DNA of 64,000 bases from Streptosporangium brasiliense (GCF_030811595.1 NZ_JAUSRB010000002.1:7812001-7876000); one strand, 5' to 3'; shown: positions 26,624-34,566, numbered from the stretch's first letter. Notes: a model not told the origin generated them from the letters alone. Made by a program: numbers and translations.

Positions 26624-26669
26624 TGCAGAGGGTCCTCTGCATAGTGATGTTGGCAGAGTGTCCTCTGCA
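26624..26669. promoter_or_regulatory. two palindromic operators upstream of the ArsR-like gene
   Basis: TGCAGAGGGTCCTCTGCA (26624-26641) is symmetric except at the centre. GCAGAGTGTCCTCTGC (26653-26668) is a close copy. Their centres are 28 bp apart and they overlap the expected promoter, indicating autorepression. Confidence 0.7.
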
Positions 26670-27015
26670 AGTTGGGGTCCGGTCCGCGCCTCCGGCGAGA
26701 TCGAGCGGGAGCGGCGGGGCCCGGCGCACGGGTACGGCCGGCCGGGCGGCGGCCGGGGGTGGATCAGCCAGAACGGATCAGCCGGACAGGCGGGCGGCCG
26801 CGCTCTCCCGCAGACCCCGTCCTGAAGACCCCTCCCTCCGAGGCCCTCCGAGGCCCTCCGAGACCCCTCCCCGCCCGCACCACAGCCGCCCCTTCTCCCG
26901 GACCCGGAAGGCCATGGAAGGCCCCGCGAGGTTCAAGAAACGATCAATAAGCGGATGACCTGTGAGAACCGGGGAAAGAGCATGCTTTCTGCCCCGTCGA
27001 CCACTGCGAGGACTC
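26670..27015. other. 346-bp intergenic region, no gene seen
   Basis: It lies between the divergent ArsR-like gene and the DoxX-like gene. It contains short imperfect GAGGCCCTCC repeats at about 26838-26862. No coding frame or recognisable RNA is seen. Confidence 0.45.
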
Positions 27016-27435
27016 ATGCGGATCCTGACCCGTCCCCATCAGTTCCCGGTCCGGCTCGCCGCCGGCGCCTTCATCCTGAACTCGGGGCTGACCCTGGCGG
27101 ACTCCTACAAGGACAGCGCGGCCCACATCCACGGGATGGCGGCGACGGCCTACCCCTTCCTGAAGGACATGGACCCCGAGCAGTTCACCCGATGGCTCGC
27201 CAAGGGGCAGATCGCCGTCGGCACGGCGCTGCTGGTCCCGCTGGTGCCGTCACTACTGGCGGGCGCCGCGCTCACCGCCTTCGCCGGCGGCCTGGTCGGC
27301 CTCTACCTGCGGACGCCGGGCCTGCGGCAGGAGGGCAGCCTGCGTCCCACCCAGGAAGGGCTCAGCGTCGCCAAGGACGTCTGGCTCCTGGGGATCGGCA
27401 CCGGTCTGGTCGTCGAGGAGCTCACCCGCGACTGA
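27016..27435 (+). CDS. DoxX-like membrane protein
   Basis: A 139-residue protein starting MRILTRPHQFPVRLAAGAFI, with about three hydrophobic segments (AGAFILNSGLTLAD, IAVGTALLVPLVPSLLAGAAL and a C-terminal LLGIGTGLVV). The Arg in the first helix and the following Asn-Ser-Gly fit the DoxX-like family of small integral membrane proteins. Function is unknown; some relatives take part in thiol-redox or quinone-linked processes. The open frame begins at 26962, but ATG 27016 fits the family. Confidence 0.7.
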   Translation: MRILTRPHQFPVRLAAGAFILNSGLTLADSYKDSAAHIHGMAATAYPFLKDMDPEQFTRWLAKGQIAVGTALLVPLVPSLLAGAALTAFAGGLVGLYLRTPGLRQEGSLRPTQEGLSVAKDVWLLGIGTGLVVEELTRD

Positions 27436-27542
27436 GCCGGCCCCGCGACCGAGCCGGCCCCGCGACCGAGCCGACCGGGCGCATCCGGCCCACCCCCGCA
27501 CGGCCCGGCCCTTCACGCACGAGGGCCCCACCGGCCGCGGGC

Positions 27543-27773
27543 TCACCTCGCCAGCAGCGTGTACAGCCCGAGACCGACCCCCGCGACGACGATCAGGAAG
27601 CACACCCCGGCGAGGAGAAGGGGGAGCGGCCGCCGGTCGCCAGGCCCGCCTCTACCGAGGCCGGCCGACAGCTCCACGAGACCGAGCGCGTAGATCGCGA
27701 CCAGGCCCACGCCACCGCCGACCCCGGTCACCATGACCTTCCAGACCGCGGCCAGTTCGACGTACCTGTTCAT
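27543..27773 (-). CDS. small two-helix membrane protein
   Basis: A 76-residue protein with helices VWKVMVTGVGGGVGLVAIYA and PLLLAGVCFLIVVAGVGLGL joined by a Gly/Arg-rich loop. A GGAGGGC ribosome site lies about 8 bases upstream of ATG 27773. Proteins of this size and layout are common in actinobacteria and have no known role. Confidence 0.65.
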   Translation of the reverse strand: MNRYVELAAVWKVMVTGVGGGVGLVAIYALGLVELSAGLGRGGPGDRRPLPLLLAGVCFLIVVAGVGLGLYTLLAR

Positions 27774-27911
27774 GACATCGGCCCTCCACCAGCACTCCCA
27801 AGGGTCTCCCTGATCACCTCCGGCGCCGGGTAACCCCCGCGCGCCGTAAAGTTTCCGGCGCTCCCGGCATCTCCGCCGGCGCGGGGACCCGGTCGCCGCC
27901 AGGGCGTTTGA

Positions 27912-27937
27912 GACTGTACCTACTAGTATGTACAGTC
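27912..27937. promoter_or_regulatory. TetR operator palindrome
   Basis: A 26-bp near-perfect palindrome with arms GACTGTAC and GTACAGTC around CTACTAGTAT lies 6 bases before the chosen TetR start. The inner bases also mirror each other except for one pair. Confidence 0.7.
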
Positions 27938-27942
27938 ATGGC

Positions 27943-28512
27943 ATGAGCACTCCGGAACGTCTGATCGAGAGCACCCGAGAACTGCTCTGGGAACGGGGCT
28001 ACGTCGGCACCAGCCCCAAGGCGATCCAGCAGCGGGCGGGTGCCGGCCAAGGCAGCATGTACCACCACTTCTCCGGCAAGCCCGACCTCGCGCTGGCGGC
28101 CGTACGGCGCACCGCCGAGGAGATGCGCGCCACGGCCGAGGCACAGCTGTCCGGCCCCGGGACCGCGGTCGAGCGGATCTCGGCCTATCTGCGGCGGGAG
28201 CGGGACGTGCTGCGCGGCTGCCCGATCGGGCGACTGACGCAGGATCCCGAGGTCGTCGCCAGCCCGAGCCTGCGGCAGCCGCTGGAGGAGACCTTCGCGT
28301 GGCTGCGCGGCCGGCTGGCGGGGATCCTCGCCGAGGACCGGCCCCGGGACGGACTCGCCGCCGGCCTCGATCCGGACGACACCGCGGCCACGATCGTCGC
28401 CGTGCTGCAGGGAGGCTACGTCCTGGCCAGGGCCGCCGGCTCGGCCGAGCCGTTCGACCGGGCCGTCAACGGCGTGCTCGGCCTGCTCACCGCCCGCACC
28501 ACGGCCGCCTGA
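27943..28512 (+). CDS. TetR-family regulator
   Basis: A 189-residue regulator. The HTH is YVGTSPKAIQQRAGAGQGSMYHHF and then SGKPDLALAAVRR. The C-terminal domain contains a Cys (RGCPIGRLTQDPEV) typical of the group fused to small oxidoreductase operons. There is no ribosome site before ATG 27943 and the operator palindrome ends 5 bases upstream, so translation is probably from a leaderless or very short leader; ATG 27928 lies inside the operator. It is followed after 26 bases by the DUF4865 gene, probably co-transcribed. Confidence 0.88.
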   Translation: MSTPERLIESTRELLWERGYVGTSPKAIQQRAGAGQGSMYHHFSGKPDLALAAVRRTAEEMRATAEAQLSGPGTAVERISAYLRRERDVLRGCPIGRLTQDPEVVASPSLRQPLEETFAWLRGRLAGILAEDRPRDGLAAGLDPDDTAATIVAVLQGGYVLARAAGSAEPFDRAVNGVLGLLTARTTAA

Positions 28513-28538
28513 CGGCCCCGCAGGAGAGGTCCTCTCCC

Positions 28539-29126
28539 ATGTACGCCATGCAGTACGAGATCACGCTGCCCGCCGACTACGACATGGACGTCATCCGCCG
28601 CCGGGTGGCGACGAGAGGCTCGGCCCTCGACGCCTTCCCCGGGCTCGGGCTCAAGGCGTTCGTCATCCGCGAACGCGGCAGCGGCGGCTCGCCGGTCAAC
28701 CAGTACGCCCCGTTCTACCTGTGGGCCGGGATCGGCGGGATGAACCGCTTCCTGTGGGGCGGCGCCGGATTCGGGGGGATCGTCGACGACTTCGGCCGCC
28801 CCGAAGTCCGGCACTGGACGGGTGTCGCCCTGGAGCGGGGCCCCGCGCACGGAGCCGTCCCCCGCGCGGCCACCCGCCGCACCGAGCCGATCCCGGCCGG
28901 CGCCGACCCGGCCCCGGTGGTGGAGCGGGCGCTGGGCGAGTTCCGGCGGCAGGCCCGCGCCGAGGGCGTGCACACTGGCGCCCTGGCGGTCGACCCCCGG
29001 AGCTGGGAGCTGGTCCACTTCACCCTCTGGGAGCACGCCGCCCCGGAGACGGCCGACACCCGCTACGAGGTGCTCCACCTGTCGGCCCCGCACCTCGCCG
29101 ACATCGGAACGGGCCGGCAGTGGTAG
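28539..29126 (+). CDS. DUF4865 protein
   Basis: A 195-residue protein opening MYAMQYEITLPADYDMDVIR, then the conserved KAFVIRERG, YAPFYLWAGIGGMNRFLWGG and GFGGIVDDFGRPEV, which fit DUF4865. The family looks like a dimeric ferredoxin-like beta-alpha fold related to monooxygenases, but its function is unknown. GGAGAGG lies 8 bases before the ATG. It forms an operon with the TetR gene and is convergent with lysE 18 bases away. Confidence 0.82.
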   Translation: MYAMQYEITLPADYDMDVIRRRVATRGSALDAFPGLGLKAFVIRERGSGGSPVNQYAPFYLWAGIGGMNRFLWGGAGFGGIVDDFGRPEVRHWTGVALERGPAHGAVPRAATRRTEPIPAGADPAPVVERALGEFRRQARAEGVHTGALAVDPRSWELVHFTLWEHAAPETADTRYEVLHLSAPHLADIGTGRQW

Positions 29127-29144
29127 GCCGCCGCCGGCCGCGCG

Positions 29145-29795
29145 TCAGCCGGACTCGGCCGCCAGGCGGACGCCGAAGCCGATGAACACCACTCCGGTCA
29201 ACTGCTCCATGCGACGGCGGACGGCCGGCCGGGTGAGGCCGCGCCGCATGAGGCTCGCGGCGAGGACCACGGACGCGAACCACACCATGCCCAGCAGGTT
29301 GTGCAGGGTGACCAGGAGCAGGGTCGCGGGCAGCACGGGGACGTCCGCGGGGATGAACTGCGGCAGCAGGGTCATGTAGATGACCCCCACCTTGGGGTTG
29401 AGCAGGTTGGTCACGAACCCGGTCCGCATGAGCGCCAGAGCCCGGGCGGGAGCACCGGGGAGCCCGTCCGCGAGGCCGTCCGGGCCGGCGGCTCCGTCCG
29501 GGCCGGCGGGACGGCGGGCGTTCCAGAGCGCGCGCACCCCGAGCCAGACCAGGTAGGCGACGCCGGCGATCCGCACGGCGGTGTAGGCGACGTCGGAGGC
29601 GGCCAGCAGCGCGGTCAGGCCGAGCGCGGTGGCCACCCCCCAGGTGTAGCAGCCGAGGGTGACCCCCAGCCCGGCGAGGAAGGCGGCTCTACGGCCCGAG
29701 GAGATCGTGGTGCGGAGCACGATCACGGTGTCCGGCCCCGGAGAGACGGTGAGTATCAACGCGACGAGCATGAAGGCGAGAGCGGAGGCGATCAC
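29145..29795 (-). CDS. LysE/RhtB-family amino acid exporter
   Basis: A 216-residue protein with about six helices. The family motif SPGPDTVIVLRTTISSGRRAA lies in the first loop, and LLNPKVGVIYMTLLPQFIP after the third helix. It exports amino acids or related metabolites such as homoserine lactone. GTG 29795 is taken as start; ATG 29771 is an alternative within helix 1. An Lrp-type regulator gene is divergent 340 bases away and is the likely controller. Confidence 0.9.
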   Translation of the reverse strand: MIASALAFMLVALILTVSPGPDTVIVLRTTISSGRRAAFLAGLGVTLGCYTWGVATALGLTALLAASDVAYTAVRIAGVAYLVWLGVRALWNARRPAGPDGAAGPDGLADGLPGAPARALALMRTGFVTNLLNPKVGVIYMTLLPQFIPADVPVLPATLLLVTLHNLLGMVWFASVVLAASLMRRGLTRPAVRRRMEQLTGVVFIGFGVRLAAESG

Positions 29796-29961
29796 CCCAG
29801 AAGTGTAGATTCCCGCCGAAAGGCGGTATCCGCCGCCGTGCAACTACGCCTCCGTACAGCTGTGCCACCGTGCAGCGGCAGCCGTTCGGTCAGCGCGGTG
29901 CCCCGGTCGCGGGGGCCGAGAACGGCCACCGCGACGTGGTCGACGTCGTCGGCGGCGGCTG

Positions 29962-30024
29962 TCACCGCCGGCGCCGGCTCAGCCCCTCGCGGATCACCAG
30001 GACCAGCTTGGCCGTCAGCCCCAT
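29962..30024 (-). CDS. 20-residue mini-ORF with strong ribosome site
   Basis: MGLTAKLVLVIREGLSRRRR preceded by GAAGGAGCACGGAG. The ribosome site is good, but the peptide may be a leader peptide, the stump of a lost gene, or chance. It reads toward lysE and lies in the lysE-lrp intergenic region. Confidence 0.3.
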   Translation of the reverse strand: MGLTAKLVLVIREGLSRRRR

Positions 30025-30079
30025 CTCCGTGCTCCTTCAAACAGACGGCTCAGCAAGGGACAAAGTAGCCATGTAGCCG

Positions 30080-30108
30080 TCAAATCTTGCTATCAGGCGC
30101 ACGTTTGA
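30080..30108. promoter_or_regulatory. possible Lrp-binding inverted repeat
   Basis: TCAAA (30080-30084) and TTTGA (30104-30108) flank an AT-richer core 27-55 bases upstream of the lrp-type gene, in the divergent lysE/lrp region. The match is short. Confidence 0.35.
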
Positions 30109-30134
30109 CTGGGACGAGTGCCATTATCCCGGCC

Positions 30135-30599
30135 ATGGACGAACTTGATACGGAGATCATCCGACTTCTGCAGACAGATGCGCGGCAGTCGAACCGGGAA
30201 CTGGCCCGCAAGCTCGGGGTCGCCCCCTCCACCTGCCTGGAACGGGTCCGCACGCTCACCCGGCGCGGCGTGATCCGGGGCTACCACGCCGACATCGACC
30301 ACGCCGCGCTCAACCGCGGCGTGCAGGCCATGGTCTCGGTCCAGGTGCGCCCGCTGAGCCGGGCCGTCATCGAGACCTTCAAGGACTCGGTCGGCGCCCT
30401 GCCCGAGGTGCTGAGCGTCTTCGTCCTGGCCGGCGGCGACGACTTCCTGCTGCATGTCGCCGTGCAGGACCTGGACCACCTGCACGCCTTCCTGCTGGAC
30501 CAGCTCAGCCAGCGCCGTGAGATCTCCGGCTTCCGCACCTCGGTGATCTTTCAGCGGGTCCACAACACCGTGCTCACCCGCCTGCCCGATCCGGCGTGA
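30135..30599 (+). CDS. Lrp/AsnC-family regulator
   Basis: A 154-residue regulator. The N-terminal HTH is RELARKLGVAPSTCLERVRTL with RRGVIRGYHADID, and the C-terminal RAM domain has VRPLSRAVIETFKDSVGALPEV and FLLHVAVQDLDHL. RAM domains bind amino acids. Being divergent from lysE, it probably activates export when an amino acid accumulates. ATG 30135 is chosen because MDELDTEIIRLLQ is the canonical start. Confidence 0.9.
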   Translation: MDELDTEIIRLLQTDARQSNRELARKLGVAPSTCLERVRTLTRRGVIRGYHADIDHAALNRGVQAMVSVQVRPLSRAVIETFKDSVGALPEVLSVFVLAGGDDFLLHVAVQDLDHLHAFLLDQLSQRREISGFRTSVIFQRVHNTVLTRLPDPA

Positions 30600-30606
30600 G
30601 CCGTGC

Positions 30607-30661
30607 CCGGGGCCGGCCCTCGCGGACCGGCCCCGGACACTGCCGCACCGTCGGTGCGGCC
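30607..30661. terminator. two adjacent hairpins between lrp-type gene and erm
   Basis: CCGGGGCCGG (30607-30616) pairs with CCGGCCCCGG (30627-30636), and CCGCACC pairs with GGTGCGG at 30644-30660. They are likely convergent terminators for the two facing genes. Confidence 0.55.
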
Positions 30662-30665
30662 ACCG

Positions 30666-31505
30666 TCACCCCACGGGGTGGAGGTGGCCGAACAGGGTCA
30701 GCCACTGCTCGGGGTGGACGAACGCCACCACCGTGTCGGGCCGCACTCCCGCGGCCTCGAACGCGGCGTCCACCCGGCGGGCCGGGTGGCGCAGCCTCAG
30801 CGAGGCGTGCAGCGAGCCGCCCACCCCGGCGAAGCCGTACTCGACGAACGCCCGGTAGGCGGCCGACGCCTCCCCGGGCAGCAGGGCCTCGGGCCGCCGC
30901 TCGACGCCCAGGATCGCCGAGTCGACCTGCGGCACCGGGCGGAAGCTCTCCCTGCCGATGCGTCCCAGCAGCCGCCAGGAGTACTCCGGCCAGGTCAGCA
31001 CGGTCAGCAGGCTCCACCGGCCGAAGTCTCCGGTGCGTTTGCGCGCGTACTCCAACTGGGTGACGAGCGTCGCCGAGGTCAGCGCGGGCGCGGCCAGGCA
31101 CCAGGACACGATCTTGGAAGTGATCGCGTAGGGGATGTTCCCGACGACCGCGAACGGCTCCCGGGGGGCGCGGGCCCTCAGGAAGTCTCCTCTGACCACC
31201 TTGACCGCGTCCTCGCCGCGGATGCTTCCGGCGAGCCTGCCCGCCAGCCGCGGGTCGATCTCATAGGCGACGATCTCCTTACATGTCGCGGTCAGCGCGC
31301 GGGTGAGGACGCCCTCTCCCGCACCCGGCTCCAGGACCAGCCCGTGCGGCCCGGCGGCCTGGACCACCCGGTGTACGGCGTGCGGATCGATCAGGAAGTT
31401 CTGTGAGAGGACACGCCTGGCCCGGTCACGGTCGGTACGGCCACCGGCGTTCCTGACCTGCTTCTGGGTGTGTGAATGGTCTCCGTGCGCGAAGGATTTC
31501 GCCAC
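30666..31505 (-). CDS. erm: Erm 23S rRNA adenine-N6 methyltransferase
   Basis: A 279-residue Erm enzyme that dimethylates A2058 of 23S rRNA and gives macrolide-lincosamide-streptogramin B resistance. Signatures are SFAHGDHSHTQKQVRNAGGR at the N-terminus, typical of actinobacterial Erm, RRVLSQNFLIDP, SAM motif I VLEPGAGEGVLTRAL, YEIDPRLAG, motif IV VVGNIPYAITSKIVSW, and FRPVPQVDSAILGV. The KsgA family shares the fold, but the N-terminal block and short C-terminal region point to Erm. Start GTG 31505 has AAAGGG about 9 bases upstream. A 159-base leader precedes it, with a candidate leader peptide and promoter described separately. Confidence 0.92.
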   Translation of the reverse strand: MAKSFAHGDHSHTQKQVRNAGGRTDRDRARRVLSQNFLIDPHAVHRVVQAAGPHGLVLEPGAGEGVLTRALTATCKEIVAYEIDPRLAGRLAGSIRGEDAVKVVRGDFLRARAPREPFAVVGNIPYAITSKIVSWCLAAPALTSATLVTQLEYARKRTGDFGRWSLLTVLTWPEYSWRLLGRIGRESFRPVPQVDSAILGVERRPEALLPGEASAAYRAFVEYGFAGVGGSLHASLRLRHPARRVDAAFEAAGVRPDTVVAFVHPEQWLTLFGHLHPVG

Positions 31506-31604
31506 AGCTGTTGCCCTTTCGGGTCCGAGGTGAACAGGTCTCGGAGGCCCTGGGCGCACGCATCGGGGACACGCGGAGAAAAGAGAAAGGGGAAGGAGCG
31601 CGTC

Positions 31605-31679
31605 CTAGCGGGCCAGAGCCTGGCCGCAGCGGGGACGCGTCACGAAGCCACCCATGAAGGGGGCGAAGCACATGCACAT
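31605..31679 (-). CDS. candidate erm leader peptide
   Basis: ATG 31679 (or 31673) starts a 22-24 residue peptide, MCMCFAPFMGGFVTRPRC and six more, ending at TAG 31605, about 100 bases before erm. The start is a few bases after the predicted transcription start. The end of the ORF overlaps the hairpin GGCCAG-AGC-CTGGCC at 31611-31625, which could switch with ribosome stalling. Inducible erm genes commonly use such peptides, but this one is unverified. Confidence 0.45.
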   Translation of the reverse strand: MCMCFAPFMGGFVTRPRCGQALAR

Positions 31680-31686
31680 GGCACAG

Positions 31687-31724
31687 ACGATACGGATCGT
31701 CTCACCGCCCGCGCAACGTGTTTT
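31687..31724 (-). promoter_or_regulatory. candidate WhiB7-type promoter of erm
   Basis: Reading on the minus strand, an A-run (GAAAAC at 31725-31720) sits just before a -35-like TTGCGC (31716-31711), with an 18-base spacer and a -10-like TATCGT (31692-31687). An A/T stretch abutting the -35 is the WhiB7 hallmark. The imperfect palindrome AGACGAT-n4-ATCGTCT (31685-31702) overlaps the -10. Confidence 0.4.
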
Positions 31725-31824
31725 CGCGGTGGGACCCGCCCGTCCCGCGCCGGGCGCGCGGGCGGCTTTCAGGAGGCGCGCCCGGCGGCGGAGGCCTGAC
31801 CACGGCCCCGGCGGCCCGGCACCG

Positions 31825-32919
31825 TCAGCCGAACCGGACGTCCCGGACCGCCGCGGACCCGGCGACGAAGTCCAGCATGCGCATCCCCTCCCGCTCCAGC
31901 GCGGCCCGCTCCTCCGCCGTCACCGGCTGGAACAGCTCCACCTCCAGCACCGCCTCGCCCCGCTTGCGGGCCACCTTCCACCTGCCCCGCACGAACCCGT
32001 CCACCAGCACGGTCGCCTTGATGATGCCGTTGACCGTGAAGACCTTCGCGCGATGCTCGTCGGCCATGATCCGGGTCCGGGTCCGCTCGCTGAACGACAG
32101 CAGCATGTTGTCGAACTCCGACAGGTAGCGCACCGGCGCGGGGGTGTCGGGACCGGGCCTGGACGCCTCGGGCAGGTCCACCAGCTCCGCGCCCTCCTCG
32201 GTCACGAAGGTCCGCAGCTCCATGCCCTTGACGACCTCGGCCAGCCGGGTCATGCCCGACCACTGCTGGATGTCCATCACCGCCGCGGGGCCGTAGGCGG
32301 CCAGATAGCGGCGGATCATCTCCTCAAGGGAGGCCCGCCCGTCCAGGGGGCGGCCCAGCCACACCTCCGCGCTGGTGTGGGCGGGCTGCCCGCCCACGCC
32401 CCAGATGCCCCGGGGCGGCACCTGCACCAGCGCCACCGTGTTGCGCACGGCGTTGGCCAGGTCGGCCGGCGCGCGCTCCGGCCACCGCTCCCGCAGCCGC
32501 TCCCCGAGCTCGCCGAAGGTGAGCGGCCCCTCCTCCACCAGGGCCCGGCCGGCGGCGGCGAGCTCGTCCAGGTCGAGCCCGGCCAGCCCCTTGCCGCGCG
32601 AGCCCAGCAGCGCCCGCACCAGCATCGGCCGCAGCAGCGGGCGCAGGGCCAGGCAGTCGTCCGCGGCGACCAGGTGGATGGTGGAGCGCATCAGGGCCAG
32701 CCGCACCACCTTGCGCTCGTGCAGCAGCCGCGACAGGTCCTCGTGGCCGAAGGCCGCCAGGCGGCTCCACAGCCCGATGTAGGGCGGGTCCGGCGCCTGG
32801 GCCTGCATGCCGTACAGGTGCCGGACCGCCTCGAAGGCCGGCAGCTCCGCCCGGCTCAGCAGCAGCTGGCGGTCCAGGGTGGCTCGGTTGAGCGCGCGCC
32901 TGCTGAGCACCTCGGGCAT
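31825..32919 (-). CDS. AlkZ-like winged-helix DNA glycosylase (HTH_42), QxQ type
   Basis: A 364-residue HTH_42 protein. The catalytic motif is Q39-A40-Q41 in LYGMQAQAPDPPYIGLW, the same QxQ as AlkZ, which excises azinomycin-type crosslinks. Further traits are RLALMRSTIHLVAADD, YLAAYGPAAVMDIQQW, LLPE-like YLSEFDNMLLSF and HRAKVFTVNGIIKATVLVDG followed by GRWKV. GAAGAGGAG precedes ATG 32919. It is only distantly similar to the HxQ protein at 19924, so the strain carries two subfamilies. The role, base repair of alkylated DNA, is inferred. Confidence 0.88.
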   Translation of the reverse strand: MPEVLSRRALNRATLDRQLLLSRAELPAFEAVRHLYGMQAQAPDPPYIGLWSRLAAFGHEDLSRLLHERKVVRLALMRSTIHLVAADDCLALRPLLRPMLVRALLGSRGKGLAGLDLDELAAAGRALVEEGPLTFGELGERLRERWPERAPADLANAVRNTVALVQVPPRGIWGVGGQPAHTSAEVWLGRPLDGRASLEEMIRRYLAAYGPAAVMDIQQWSGMTRLAEVVKGMELRTFVTEEGAELVDLPEASRPGPDTPAPVRYLSEFDNMLLSFSERTRTRIMADEHRAKVFTVNGIIKATVLVDGFVRGRWKVARKRGEAVLEVELFQPVTAEERAALEREGMRMLDFVAGSAAVRDVRFG

Positions 32920-33052
32920 GCGTCTCCTCTTCTCAAGATCTTCCTCGGGGATCCACCTTAACAGAATGGAACAGTCCGTTCCAGGCAGTCCCGGCAGTGC
33001 GGCGCGTGCGCGACCTCCGCGGACCGCCCGCCGGACACGTCGTCCCCCCCGG

Positions 33053-33850
33053 TCAGGCGGTCGGAGGCACCCACACGTAGGGCGTCGTCGTCGCGACCGC
33101 CGCCAGGCCCAGCCTGGCCAGGATCGGCCGACTGTCCTCGGAGGCGTCCACCTGCACCAGGCGGAACCCCCGCGCCACCGCCAGCCCCGCCCGGTGGGCC
33201 ACCATCGCCCGGTAGACGCCCCGCCCCCGCCACTCCTTCAGCGTCGAGCCGCCCCACAGCGAGACGAAGTCCGTGCCCTCGTGGAAGCGCATCCACGCCG
33301 CGCAGACCACCTGCTCCCCCGCCTCGGCCAGCACCACCGCGCACCGGTCACCGGGCCCGGCCATGTCCCGCTCCAGGAGGTCGGGCAGCCAGCCCCGGTC
33401 GGCCTCCCAGACCGCCTCCTCCATCTCCCGGATCCGCTCCAGGTCGGCCCGGCCGGCCGCCTCCCGCAGCCGCACCCCCTCGGGCGGCACGGGGACCGTG
33501 GCCAGCCCGGCCGCCTCGCCCACCATGACGGTCTCGCGCTCCTCCGGCTCGAACCCCGCCGCGGCCAGCCGGACGGGCAGGTCCGCCGGCAGGTCGTAGC
33601 CATGGTATTTCCACTCCACCGGCCGGCCGATCTCGGTGAAGAAGTCGCGCTGGGCCGCGATGAACGCGTCCAGCTCCGCGCCCTCCAGCCCGCCCAGGTC
33701 CCGGTAGGTCAGGGAGCCCTGCCCGTGCCCGTCGGAGACGATCCGCAGCACCGGCCCGACCCTCTCGACCGTACGGCCGGGCACCGGCCTGCCCCGCAGC
33801 TGTGCGTCATAGGCGTGGAGATAGGCCTGAGCCCGCGATGAGATGTCCAT
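33053..33850 (-). CDS. GNAT-family acetyltransferase
   Basis: A 265-residue protein. The N-terminal half (VERVGPVLRIVSDGHGQGSL) is a degenerate GNAT-like domain and the C-terminal half carries the acetyl-CoA loop in LWGGSTLKEWRGRGVYRAMV, with RGRGVY matching Arg/Gln-x-x-Gly-x-Gly/Ala, then RLVQVDASEDSRPILARLG. The substrate is unknown. ATG 33850 is chosen; the upstream extension overlaps the MOSC gene. It follows the MOSC gene by 52 bases on the same strand and may be co-transcribed. Confidence 0.85.
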   Translation of the reverse strand: MDISSRAQAYLHAYDAQLRGRPVPGRTVERVGPVLRIVSDGHGQGSLTYRDLGGLEGAELDAFIAAQRDFFTEIGRPVEWKYHGYDLPADLPVRLAAAGFEPEERETVMVGEAAGLATVPVPPEGVRLREAAGRADLERIREMEEAVWEADRGWLPDLLERDMAGPGDRCAVVLAEAGEQVVCAAWMRFHEGTDFVSLWGGSTLKEWRGRGVYRAMVAHRAGLAVARGFRLVQVDASEDSRPILARLGLAAVATTTPYVWVPPTA

Positions 33851-33902
33851 TGCGACCACCCAATCACAGCACCGGCCGCCGGGGGGACCCGCGGCCGCCG
33901 GA

Positions 33903-34448
33903 CTAGACCCGGTCCAGCGGCCGGTGCGGCGGCGCCGGCAGCTCCACCTCGATCGCGTCACCGGGCCGCACCTCGCCGCCGGCCACCACTATGCCCATCA
34001 CCCCGGCCCTGCGGACCAGCTCGCCGGCCGGGCCCCGGCCCACGACCTGCTTCAGCAGGCCCGGCTGGAAGACGTCGATCTGCACGCACGGGTTACGCAG
34101 CCCGGTGATCTCGACCACCGCCTCCTCCCCCAGCCGCAGCAGCGCCCCCGCCGGGAGCCCGAGCAGGTCGACGCCCCGGGTGGTGACGTTCTCCCCCAGC
34201 TCGCCCGCCGCCACGGCGAATCCCGCGCCCGCCAGCTCGTCGTGGAGCTCGGCCTGGATCAGGTGGACCTGGCGCAGGTTGGGCTGGGTCGGGTCCTGGG
34301 CCACCCGGGAGCGGTGCTTGACCGTCACCCCGAGATGCGCGTCACCTTCGACACCGAGCCCGGCCAGCAATCGGATACCCGGCTCGCGGGTCTTGGTGAA
34401 GGTGTGCGTGGCGCTACGGCTCACTGCTGTCACTCGTCCGTCATTCAT
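33903..34448 (-). CDS. MOSC-domain protein
   Basis: A 181-residue stand-alone MOSC domain. Features are RLLAGLGVEGDAHLGVTVKHRS near the N-terminus, NLRQVHLIQAEL, GELGENVTTRGVDLLGLPAGALLRLGE and the conserved Cys in ITGLRNPCVQID, the probable sulfur-carrying or Moco-binding residue. MOSC proteins handle sulfur or molybdenum cofactor substrates, for example N-hydroxylated compounds. ATG 34448 starts MNDGRVTAVSRS. It is divergent from the TetR gene at 34567. Confidence 0.9.
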   Translation of the reverse strand: MNDGRVTAVSRSATHTFTKTREPGIRLLAGLGVEGDAHLGVTVKHRSRVAQDPTQPNLRQVHLIQAELHDELAGAGFAVAAGELGENVTTRGVDLLGLPAGALLRLGEEAVVEITGLRNPCVQIDVFQPGLLKQVVGRGPAGELVRRAGVMGIVVAGGEVRPGDAIEVELPAPPHRPLDRV

Positions 34449-34566
34449 GAGACGATCCTGCCCTGTCCTGTCTGCCGTGTCATAGCCGCGATCCGCGTCT
34501 TCATCGCCGTTCCCACCAGAATCGCCCTGCCCGCCCCGGGCCGCCGCGACCGATAGGCTCACCACG

